Origin: Desertivirga arenae
Lineage (GTDB): Bacteria; Bacteroidota; Bacteroidia; Sphingobacteriales; Sphingobacteriaceae
Assembly (NCBI RefSeq): GCF_017355785.1
Contig: NZ_JAFEWE010000006.1
Location: 248,001 to 312,000, forward strand
Direction: 5' to 3'
Length of the DNA stretch: 64,000 nucleotides
Part shown: piece after piece, positions 19,377 to 27,101 of the stretch
Layout: every line of letters starts with the position of its first letter
How positions within the stretch are numbered: the first letter of the stretch is position 1
The notes under the pieces: generated by a model
What the model was told of the DNA's origin: nothing
Seen by the model: only the letters and a program-made list of their open reading frames with translations
The model's database searches: none
Made by a program: the position numbers and the translations under genes

Positions 19377-21215
19377 TCAAATATAGCTCTGCTTTCCCTT
19401 GCCCTGGGCCGAACCCTCAGGAGGATAATCTAAAGAACCTTTTAGTTCATCAATCTTATCGGGATCAAACTTCGGGATTTGCATTTCCTTCTTTTCCCGC
19501 CATTTCTGAACCGTCGCTTCCGCCTCTGCCCTCTTTTCTTCAGATAAACCTGAATCCCTGTTAATGTATAATCGTTGGGTGGGCAACGCCAGCCCCGTAC
19601 CACTTTTATCGATCACATCCATCATACGCAACAAGATGTCTTCCTGTATTTCCAGAAAGTCGTCAAAATCAATTCCTTTTATATAAGAAAAAACCTCTAA
19701 TTTCAGGGCATCTGCGCCTATTTCGACAAACCTTATTCTTGCTGGGGAAGGATCCACCTTAGGATGTGAGTAAAGGATAGAACGAAGTTCGACAAGAAGG
19801 TACCGGATCTGTTCTGGTGTGGTCTCAAACCGGAGTTTAAATACCGGGTTGAACAGGAATTGATCACGGGTGGCAAAAGTCTCGATTTTCTGAGAGGAAA
19901 AATCGCCGTTAGGTATAGTTACTATGGTGCGGTTTGTAGTTCGTATACGCGTTGAACGCATTCCGATTTGTTCAACAGTTCCTGAAATATCTCCAACTTT
20001 ACAATAGTCGCCCACTCGAATAGGCTGATCTGCAATAAGCGTCACACTTCCTACAAAGTTTTCTACTGTTTTCTGCGCTCCAAGGGCAAGGGCGATACCA
20101 CCTATTCCCAGAGCAGCTAAACCTGTGGTTACATCAAATCCTAAAGTGTCGAGAATCAGAATGATTCCCAGAACTATCAACGCTACCTTCGCAGTGCGGC
20201 GTAAGAAGAGAATAGCCGATACTCCAGCCTGATTTCTGTGATGTGTTAATCGCTTTTCAAAGAATCCTGTGGTGACCACCAGAAGTTGCCAGAGCAGTAA
20301 CATTATGGCAATTATGGCAACAATAATCATTAAGTTGCTTGCCCCCTGCCTTAGGATGATAGAAATACCGGCCTCCTGCATAGCCAGAGAAAACAACCAT
20401 ATAGTAATATATAAGCGAATGGGTAGAGCAAAGGCTCTCAGAATACTAACGGTTGGTTCAGTCTTCGCCTTTTTATAAAAAAGGGGAACCACAAATAAAA
20501 TCAGGTATGCTATGCACCAGGCTATCAGGTAAACAATTACAAGCAGTAAAAATGAGCCTATCCAATGAGCCACAGGTACGCCGCCCCATTTTATTCTTTC
20601 AAATACTGCAGGTGAAACCCGGTCGATAAATGGAGCGATAGGAGCTTCTTCTACCAAAAGCGGTACTCGCTGAATAGTTTCTGAAGAAAACAACCAAACA
20701 GGTGCTCCGTCTGAATCCAGGGTACTTTCAAGAAGGAGATCAAATTCTTCATTATTAATTGAGGCAGTACCAAGCTTTTCAAGATTAGGTCCGAGATTAT
20801 CTTCAAGCGAACCTGTAGGCTTATCACTTATCAGGGAATAAGGAAGAATATCCCCACTATGGTCAAGTAATTGCTGCAGTGAGCGGGCAAGGGCCACTTT
20901 ATCCTGCTTTTTCTTCAACATAGGATCAAGGCGAAGATATAGCCCCGCGCGGGCATAATTTTCGGCGGCAACAGCAGAAATAAAACCTTCAACAGCTCCA
21001 CGAGGTGTACGGCGACCAAGAGAATCCGGCGAATAGACAGGTTCATTACCCCCGGCTGAACTACTATCTTTTGGCAGTAAATCAACCTGTGCTGCCAAGT
21101 TTGAAAAGGGGCTTAAACTAAAGGCAAAGAACAATATATATATTGAAAGTTTAGCACCGAAATTGTAAGACCTTATCGAAATGGATGTAACTAAATTCAT
21201 TGCCCATTGAACCAT
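19377..21215 (-). CDS. MscS-family mechanosensitive channel with periplasmic N-terminal domain
   Basis: An inner-membrane channel of about 612 residues that would release solutes on osmotic downshock. An N-terminal signal or anchor is followed by a soluble region of about 150 residues, then four to five transmembrane helices (about 210-385). Next comes the conserved pore helix and beta domain (GLAALGIGGIALALGAQ, then FVGSVTLIADQPIRVGDYCKV and VTIPNGDFSSQ), and a charged C-terminus. The ATG at 21215 is used; an ATG at 21200 is equally possible, while the TTG at 21227 is less likely. It is not obviously linked to its neighbours. The long N-terminal domain makes it larger than E. coli MscS, like other Bacteroidota members. 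Confidence 0.92.
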   Translation of the reverse strand: MVQWAMNLVTSISIRSYNFGAKLSIYILFFAFSLSPFSNLAAQVDLLPKDSSSAGGNEPVYSPDSLGRRTPRGAVEGFISAVAAENYARAGLYLRLDPMLKKKQDKVALARSLQQLLDHSGDILPYSLISDKPTGSLEDNLGPNLEKLGTASINNEEFDLLLESTLDSDGAPVWLFSSETIQRVPLLVEEAPIAPFIDRVSPAVFERIKWGGVPVAHWIGSFLLLVIVYLIAWCIAYLILFVVPLFYKKAKTEPTVSILRAFALPIRLYITIWLFSLAMQEAGISIILRQGASNLMIIVAIIAIMLLLWQLLVVTTGFFEKRLTHHRNQAGVSAILFLRRTAKVALIVLGIILILDTLGFDVTTGLAALGIGGIALALGAQKTVENFVGSVTLIADQPIRVGDYCKVGDISGTVEQIGMRSTRIRTTNRTIVTIPNGDFSSQKIETFATRDQFLFNPVFKLRFETTPEQIRYLLVELRSILYSHPKVDPSPARIRFVEIGADALKLEVFSYIKGIDFDDFLEIQEDILLRMMDVIDKSGTGLALPTQRLYINRDSGLSEEKRAEAEATVQKWREKKEMQIPKFDPDKIDELKGSLDYPPEGSAQGKGKQSYI

Positions 21216-21302
21216 CTCATTCGGCAATGGTTTGTTAAATTTTTGTGAAGGTAACTGTTAGCAATTTGTTCCTAATGTCATAACCCCGCCTAAGAAGGAT
21301 TT

Positions 21303-22196
21303 TCAACTCGTTTTCCTGGTTTGTAATCGATACTTCTCTGGCGAGCTTCCCATGCACTTCCTAAAAATCCTCGAGAAGTAATAAGGATCTTCATATCCTA
21401 GTTGCATAGCAAGGTCTTTAATTTTAAACTCATTTTTATATAATAGTTGACATGCCCTCTGCATTTTTAAATGAATAAAATAATCCATTGGTGGCATTCC
21501 TGTTCTTTTTCGAAAAAGGTTTGAAAAATGAGAGTTCGAAAAATTATTAAGCTTTGCCATCTCCTCCACATTCAGTTTCTTTCCCAGATTTTCCTTCATA
21601 TACAGGATTGTATTTTTTACAAAATCTTTTTCATTTTCATAAGGAGTTGAACTATGTTTATCCGGAAAAATAAATGAAGCAATTAAATGGTACAGGCAGA
21701 AAGAAGAGTTACATAAGTTATCTTTACTATAACCCATTTCAAGACACTGGTAAATACTTTGCCAAATTTCAATTGCTTTTAGGTTTAGAGGAATGGACAT
21801 CGGGCCTCTCAAAATATCTAAATCGAGTGAGTTATTCATACCCTCGATATCAGGCCCTGTATAATGTACCCAGTAAATTGTCCAGGGATCCTCCTTATCA
21901 GCCCAATATCGCATATACCTTGTACTGGCAGGTAGTAATATGAATTGATTAGCAGCAACTTCAAATCGCCTGTCGCCAATAATATAATGGCCTTTTCCCT
22001 TTACGCAATAGATAAGGATATTGTCCTCACATCCTTTCCTTCGTTCCCGGTAATGGAACTTTGCCTGGGGAAAGTATCCGATGTGGGTTATATATAGCTG
22101 AAACAAAGAATTATTTTGGTTCAATGTATCTTTCCAAACCTTGGGTGGGATACTTATCAATTTTTCTCCTTGAAAGCCATCTCTCCTTTTCATCAT
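21303..22196 (-). CDS. AraC-family transcriptional regulator
   Basis: A 297-residue regulator with an N-terminal cupin-like sensing domain (about 40-180, including KGKGHYIIGDRRFEVAANQFILLPA) and a C-terminal double helix-turn-helix (about 200-295: LNVEEMAKLNNFSNSHFSNLF and KIKDLAMQLGYEDPYYFSRIF). The ending FRKCMGSSPEKYR is the usual AraC tail. It is divergent from the SDR / fuconate dehydratase / symporter genes, separated by 257 bases, so it likely activates them in response to the sugar. The Trp/Tyr-rich N-terminal domain is typical of sugar-binding AraC members, but the ligand is not known. Confidence 0.92.
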   Translation of the reverse strand: MMKRRDGFQGEKLISIPPKVWKDTLNQNNSLFQLYITHIGYFPQAKFHYRERRKGCEDNILIYCVKGKGHYIIGDRRFEVAANQFILLPASTRYMRYWADKEDPWTIYWVHYTGPDIEGMNNSLDLDILRGPMSIPLNLKAIEIWQSIYQCLEMGYSKDNLCNSSFCLYHLIASFIFPDKHSSTPYENEKDFVKNTILYMKENLGKKLNVEEMAKLNNFSNSHFSNLFRKRTGMPPMDYFIHLKMQRACQLLYKNEFKIKDLAMQLGYEDPYYFSRIFRKCMGSSPEKYRLQTRKTS

Positions 22197-22386
22197 AATA
22201 CTTCAACTAATTAGCAGAATATTCCATTACCTATACTAACCCATAGACTAGCCGGCTTAATAATACTGTCTTTCGGGGAAGAATACAACCCAACAGTACA
22301 AATCAGAACACATAAGAATTCTAAAGACCTCAGGATTATCCATTAAAATAAAAGAATTACCCATTCCAATGGTATAAGCCGAAAAA

Positions 22387-22394
22387 TACTTTTG
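22387..22394 (+). promoter_or_regulatory. Candidate Bacteroidota -7 box for the SDR operon
   Basis: TACTTTTG fits the TAnnTTTG -7 consensus and lies 59 bases before the SDR start codon in the AraC-divergent region. No TTTG -33 box is seen at the proper distance, which agrees with a promoter that needs an activator such as the divergent AraC protein. CCATT/AATGG, a short inverted repeat, lies just upstream. Confidence 0.4.
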
Positions 22395-22453
22395 TTTCAG
22401 CAAGGTGAATTAACAAACAAACTAACAAGGGCTCTCCGGCCCAATTATTATTT

Positions 22454-23239
22454 ATGCTTCAATTAAAACACAAAGTCATTTTTCTAACAGGAGGAACTGA
22501 AGGGATCGGTTTGGAATGTGCCAAAGCCTACCTGAATGCAGGAGCCCAGCTTGCTATCGTTTCAAACTCAGCAAAGAGCATAAGCGAAGCGGCTTTATCA
22601 CTCAACGGCCAACCTGTTATTTTCCTGGAAACAGACATTGCCAAATCCTCAAAGGTCGAGGAAGCTATTACTGAGACTATTTTCAGGTTTGGAAAGCTGG
22701 ATGTGATTCACAATAACGCAGGAATTTCAAATCCCTCAAAACCACTCCATGAAACTACTGAGGAAGAGTGGGAGCGGCTTTTTGAAGTTAATGTTAAAGG
22801 TATTTACAACACTACAAGGTTCGGAATTGAAGAACTGAAGAAAAGCAAGGGAAACATTCTTAACACTAGCAGTCTCGTGGGTCAGATCGGCCAGGAAATA
22901 CACGCGGCCTACAGCGCAACGAAAGGCGCCATTAATGCGCTTACCAAATCAATGGCACTTGACTACGCCAGTTTCGGAGTAAGGGTAAACGCAGTTGCTC
23001 CGGCTGGAGTATGGACTCCAATGTTAAGAAATTGGAGCAAGGAGCAACCTGATGTTTCATCAATTGAAAGCTATCTGAACGATATACACCCGCTTGGTTA
23101 TTGTCCCGAGGCTGATGTCATAGCAGATGCATGCCTCTTTTTAATTTCACAACAAGCCCGATTCATAACAGGTTGTATTCTCCCGGTAAGCGGAGGAGCA
23201 GAACTAGGCTATCGGAAAATATCTTCTTCATCAAACTAA
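22454..23239 (+). CDS. Short-chain dehydrogenase/reductase, probable sugar or sugar-acid dehydrogenase
   Basis: A 261-residue cytoplasmic NAD(P)-dependent classical SDR. The cofactor motif TGGTEGIG (residues 12-19), NNAG (about 89-92), the catalytic Ser in NTSSLVGQIG and the YSATK Tyr-Lys pair (about 156-160) are all present. It starts an operon with a fuconate dehydratase-like enolase and an SSS symporter. In oxidative L-fucose catabolism an SDR acts either as L-fucose dehydrogenase or as the 2-keto-3-deoxy-L-fuconate dehydrogenase; either role would fit here. The gap to the next gene is 7 bases. Confidence 0.88.
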   Translation: MLQLKHKVIFLTGGTEGIGLECAKAYLNAGAQLAIVSNSAKSISEAALSLNGQPVIFLETDIAKSSKVEEAITETIFRFGKLDVIHNNAGISNPSKPLHETTEEEWERLFEVNVKGIYNTTRFGIEELKKSKGNILNTSSLVGQIGQEIHAAYSATKGAINALTKSMALDYASFGVRVNAVAPAGVWTPMLRNWSKEQPDVSSIESYLNDIHPLGYCPEADVIADACLFLISQQARFITGCILPVSGGAELGYRKISSSSN

Positions 23240-23246
23240 ATCAACT

Positions 23247-24473
23247 ATGATATCTAAGATCAAAATAAGTGATGCTCGCTATAAACTGGATGGTAATGCG
23301 GGGAGTGATGCCGTCCATCGCGATCCAATCTATTCCTATACAGTAACACAGCTGGTAGACGACTCAGGACTAATTGGAACTGGCCTTGCCTTTACTTTGG
23401 GTGAAGGGAACGACCTCGTATGCAAAGCTGCCAGTTATTACGCAGAAAAGCTAAAAGGGAAAGATATTGAGGAAATAATGTTCAGTTTCGGAGCCCTTTT
23501 CAACCAGATGTCTAATGACCAGCAGTTCCGCTGGCTCGGACCACATAAGGGAGTAGTTCATTTAGCCCTCGCATCAGTAACAAATGCATGTTATGACCTT
23601 TGGGCAAAAAAAAGAGGAGTTCCTTTATGGAAACTTCTTACCGACCTCTCTTCAGAGCAAATTGTAAACACGCTGGATTTATCTTATTTAGAAGACGTAT
23701 TAACCAGAGAACAAGCATTAGATGTGATTTCGGGACAGCAGCAAAGCCAGAAGGAAAGATCGGATATCCTGAAGTCGGGCTACCCAGGTTACGATACGTC
23801 TATCGGGTGGTTTAATTATCCGGATGAAAAGGTTCGTGAAAATTGCCGGAAAGCATTAGACGAAGGCTTTACAGCAATGAAGTTGAAAGTTGGATCTGCT
23901 GATCCAGAGAGAGATATCAGAAGAGCTAAGCTGGTTCGAGAAGTAGCTGGTGATAAGGTAAAGGTAATGCTTGACGCTAACCAGCAGTGGACATTACCGC
24001 AGGCATTAATTATTTGCGACAAATTAAAGGAAATGAATCCTTATTGGATCGAGGAGCCGACCCATCCGGATGATGTTCTCGCTCATCAGACTTTGACAAA
24101 GGCAATCAACCCAATTAAGCTGGCCCTTGGAGAACATGTGCCCAACCGTATCGTCTTTAAAAATTATTTACAGGCAGGAGCTGCAGCTTTTATACAGGTG
24201 GATGCAGTGCGTGTTTGTGGGGTTAGCGAGTTTATAACCATTAGTCTTTTAGCAAGGAAATATGGAATTCCAGTAGTCCCTCACGTGGGAGATATGGGTC
24301 AGTTACATCAACATCTAGTACTCTTCAATCATATTTCCCTGGGCCATGAAGCTCTGTTCCTGGAACATATACCGCATCTTCAAAAGCACTTTGTCCAACC
24401 GGTAAAGATTGAAAATGGAGTATATAAAACGCCTCAGGAAGCAGGAAGCAGCTGCGATCTCCTCGGGTTTTAA
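23247..24473 (+). CDS. Enolase-superfamily sugar-acid dehydratase, L-fuconate dehydratase-like
   Basis: A 408-residue member of the mandelate racemase/muconate lactonizing enzyme group. Visible features are the KxK catalytic block (FTAMKLKVGSADPERD), the first metal ligand in DANQQW, the second in YWIEEPTHPDD, the third in ALGEHVPNR, and the catalytic His in VPHVGDMGQ. The combination WIEEPT.PDD / GEH..NR..FKNYLQA is characteristic of L-fuconate dehydratase, which makes 2-keto-3-deoxy-L-fuconate. The protein is slightly shorter than the usual 430-440 residues. Its SDR and symporter neighbours strengthen a fucose or related 6-deoxy-sugar pathway; related substrates such as L-galactonate remain possible. 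Confidence 0.82.
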   Translation: MISKIKISDARYKLDGNAGSDAVHRDPIYSYTVTQLVDDSGLIGTGLAFTLGEGNDLVCKAASYYAEKLKGKDIEEIMFSFGALFNQMSNDQQFRWLGPHKGVVHLALASVTNACYDLWAKKRGVPLWKLLTDLSSEQIVNTLDLSYLEDVLTREQALDVISGQQQSQKERSDILKSGYPGYDTSIGWFNYPDEKVRENCRKALDEGFTAMKLKVGSADPERDIRRAKLVREVAGDKVKVMLDANQQWTLPQALIICDKLKEMNPYWIEEPTHPDDVLAHQTLTKAINPIKLALGEHVPNRIVFKNYLQAGAAAFIQVDAVRVCGVSEFITISLLARKYGIPVVPHVGDMGQLHQHLVLFNHISLGHEALFLEHIPHLQKHFVQPVKIENGVYKTPQEAGSSCDLLGF

Positions 24474-24529
24474 AAAGACCAAAACTAACTAGCCAATTAA
24501 CTCATTTGCTCAAGTTTCCATTAAACGAA

Positions 24530-26185
24530 ATGATACATTCTGTTGATATCACTATCAGTATCGTATATATTGCAGCCATTTTCCTCATCGGTCTCTGGGC
24601 TGGTATTAGTCACCGCAAAAAGAACACTCAAAACGATAATACTGCGGGAGAATACTTCCTGGCGGGAAAGACCCTTCGATGGCCAACAATAGGGCTAGCT
24701 CTTTTTGCCACTAATATCTCTTGCGTCCATCTCGTCAGCCTTGCCCAAAGTGGTTTTGACACCGGACTCTTAAACGGAAATTTTGAATGGATGGCTGCTA
24801 TAACCCTTATCATGTTGGCTCTGTTCTTTGCACCTTTTTATATTAGATCAGGAGTGTCTACCCTTCCCGACTTTTTAGAAAAGCGATATGACCGGGCGAG
24901 TCGCGATTGGCTCGCAATTGTTTCAGTCGCCTCTGCCATTATCATTCACATTGCTTTTTCACTCCTGGCAGGAGGCATAGTTCTGGAAACCCTTTTTGGA
25001 GTGGATATGTATACCAGCATTATAGCTATTTCTATAGTTACCGCTATTTATACTATCATCGGAGGTCTCACCGCAGTAGTGGTCACAGAATCAATTCAAA
25101 CTATTGTTTTATTAGCCGGTGCAATAATAATCAGTATTGCAGCATACAATAAAATGGGTGGTTGGGAGCCAATGATGAATACACTCCAGGCCAACAATCA
25201 ATTGGAACGCCTATCAATGATGCGACCACATGGTGACAAAAGTGGGATGCCCTGGTATTCCATCTTTCTCGGTTATCCCATACTCGGTATCTGGTACTGG
25301 TGTGCAGATCAAACTATCGTGCAGCGGGTGTTAGGAGCAAAAGATGAAAATCATGCACGAGTGGGCCCTTTATTTTGTGGCTTCATAAAAATATTACCGG
25401 TATTCATTTTCGTATTGCCGGGCTTGTTTGCTTATACACTTGCGCAAACCGGGAAGATGGACATTTCTTCATTACAGGTACTGGAAGGTGGGACAGAGAA
25501 AGTTAACAGTAAGGGTATCTATACCCTGATGATCACCCAACTGCTTCCAACCGGTCTGGTAGGAATCCTGGTAGCGGCCCTGCTCTCGGGATTAATGAGT
25601 CAGATTTCAGGAGCTCTAAACTCCATCTCTACCGTTATTAGTTACGACATTTATCAGCGTTACAATCCTCAGGCTTCTGATCAGGCGCTTGTAAAAACCG
25701 GCAAAATTGCTGCAGCGGTTTCACTGGTAATATCACTGGCTCTTCTCCCCTTACTCAATCGTTACGAAAGTATTTTTAATGGATTAAATGATATTATTGC
25801 ACATATAGCTCCTCCCATAACCTGTGTGTTCTTATTGGGCATATTCTGGAGTAAAGCTTCCGCTATCTCTGCAAAGTTAACTCTGTGGATTGGCTCATCT
25901 TTGGGAGTAGGGGTATATGCCACTAACAAACTCTTTCCCTCTTCAATCCTTGCTGAGATTCCTTTTATGATGATGGCATTTTATCTCTTTAGTATTTGTG
26001 TTTTGATGCAACTAATTTTCTCCCTTATATGCCCTGTTCAACATTCGGAAGAAAGCCGTGTGCTCTATTGGAAGTCTCCTGTGGAACCCCTTCAATCAAG
26101 CGGATGGAAAGGTCTTGGCAATTTTAAAGTTCTGTCGGCTGTTCTGTTTTTAATTATGGCATTACTGTTCTACACGTTTCGCTAA
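24530..26185 (+). CDS. Sodium:solute symporter (SSS family), probable sugar importer
   Basis: An inner-membrane sugar-type SSS carrier of 551 residues. The ATG at 24530 is preferred over a TTG at 24506 because it begins directly before the first helix (VDITISIVYIAAIFLIGLWAG). The family blocks EYFLAGKTLRWPTIGLALFATNISCVHLVS and YWCADQTIVQRVLGAKDENHAR are clear and resemble the SGLT/glucose-galactose group. About 13-14 helices are present. It lies 56 bases after the fuconate dehydratase-like gene, and its likely cargo is L-fucose or a related sugar. Confidence 0.9.
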   Translation: MIHSVDITISIVYIAAIFLIGLWAGISHRKKNTQNDNTAGEYFLAGKTLRWPTIGLALFATNISCVHLVSLAQSGFDTGLLNGNFEWMAAITLIMLALFFAPFYIRSGVSTLPDFLEKRYDRASRDWLAIVSVASAIIIHIAFSLLAGGIVLETLFGVDMYTSIIAISIVTAIYTIIGGLTAVVVTESIQTIVLLAGAIIISIAAYNKMGGWEPMMNTLQANNQLERLSMMRPHGDKSGMPWYSIFLGYPILGIWYWCADQTIVQRVLGAKDENHARVGPLFCGFIKILPVFIFVLPGLFAYTLAQTGKMDISSLQVLEGGTEKVNSKGIYTLMITQLLPTGLVGILVAALLSGLMSQISGALNSISTVISYDIYQRYNPQASDQALVKTGKIAAAVSLVISLALLPLLNRYESIFNGLNDIIAHIAPPITCVFLLGIFWSKASAISAKLTLWIGSSLGVGVYATNKLFPSSILAEIPFMMMAFYLFSICVLMQLIFSLICPVQHSEESRVLYWKSPVEPLQSSGWKGLGNFKVLSAVLFLIMALLFYTFR

Positions 26186-26235
26186 TTGAATAGGTCTTCT
26201 ATTATTTCCGGTAGAGTTTTTTGCATCTCGAAAAA

Positions 26236-26246
26236 CTATATTTACC
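26236..26246 (+). promoter_or_regulatory. Promoter-like element CTATATTTACC upstream of the NYN gene
   Basis: CTATATTTACC, preceded by an A-run, lies 18 bases before the NYN start codon. The identical 11-mer lies at the same kind of position before the WGR gene (27067-27077). It resembles the -7 half of a Bacteroidota promoter (TAnnTTTG) but no well-spaced -33 box is seen. Confidence 0.4.
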
Positions 26247-26264
26247 GAAACGTTTAGCTTCCTT

Positions 26265-27041
26265 ATGCGAACATCTCATGATCTCCGATTAGCTGTCTTA
26301 ATTGATGCCGACAATGTTCCATATGCCAACATCAAGGGTATTATGGAGGAAATAGCAAAATATGGCAATCCAACCACGAAAAGGATTTACGCTGATTGGA
26401 CGAAACCAACGGTATCTGGATGGAAGAACGTTTTGCTGGAAAATGCCATAACCCCTATCCAGCAATACAGCTACTCCACCGGTAAAAACGCTACAGATTC
26501 TGCAATGATCATCGACGCTATGGATATTCTTTATTCCGGAAAGGTTGATGGATTTTGCATCATTTCGAGTGACAGTGATTTTACCCGGCTAGCCACACGT
26601 TTAAGGGAAGCCGGAATGATGGTCATTGGAATAGGCGAGAAAAAAACGCTTAATCCCTTTATTGTTGCCTGTGACAGGTTCATCTATATTGAGATCTTGG
26701 GAAATAATAGTGATAAAGAAAGCGAAGAAGTCAAAACCAACGAGCCCGCAGCTAAAAAGGATACCAAAAGAAAGGTACCCTCCAGGGAACCTAAGTTAAA
26801 TAAGGCGACTATTAAATTAATATCAACCACGATTAATGATGTGGCCGATGAGAGTGGCTGGGCTTATCTTGCAGATGTAGGAAGCTTAATTATGAAAAAG
26901 CAACCCGACTTTGATCCTCGCAATTTTGGGTTCTTTAAACTCACTCCTTTAATTCGCTCCATTCCATCCATTGAGATTGACGAAAGGGAAACAGGAAACA
27001 GAGCTGTCAAACACATCTATATCAGGAATAAGCATAGTTGA
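26265..27041 (+). CDS. NYN (PIN-like) domain protein with C-terminal OST-HTH/LOTUS domain
   Basis: A 258-residue protein of the LabA/MARF1-like type, likely an RNA-binding ribonuclease. The NYN domain covers residues 8-145. The acidic residues of the PIN-like active site are visible in AVLIDADNVPY (D12, D14), in KNATDSAMIIDAMD and in ISSDSDFTRLA. A lysine-rich linker (about 155-180) leads to an OST-HTH domain (about 182-258). It lies 60 bases upstream of the WGR-HEAT gene, has the same orientation as the retron genes, and shares a CTATATTTACC promoter-like element with it. Similar genes also occur singly in many bacteria, so membership in the retron unit is unproven. Confidence 0.85.
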   Translation: MRTSHDLRLAVLIDADNVPYANIKGIMEEIAKYGNPTTKRIYADWTKPTVSGWKNVLLENAITPIQQYSYSTGKNATDSAMIIDAMDILYSGKVDGFCIISSDSDFTRLATRLREAGMMVIGIGEKKTLNPFIVACDRFIYIEILGNNSDKESEEVKTNEPAAKKDTKRKVPSREPKLNKATIKLISTTINDVADESGWAYLADVGSLIMKKQPDFDPRNFGFFKLTPLIRSIPSIEIDERETGNRAVKHIYIRNKHS

Positions 27042-27066
27042 ATCCCGCTGTAATTCGTTAAAAAAT

Positions 27067-27077
27067 CTATATTTACC
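27067..27077 (+). promoter_or_regulatory. Promoter-like element CTATATTTACC upstream of the WGR gene
   Basis: This second exact copy of the 11-mer found upstream of the NYN gene lies 24 bases before the TTG start of the WGR gene and is also preceded by an A-run. The duplication suggests that the two genes are read from similar, separate promoters. The element alone is short and a chance match in AT-rich DNA cannot be excluded. Confidence 0.4.
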
Positions 27078-27101
27078 CTCAAGAATCTTAAACCGTAATT
27101 C

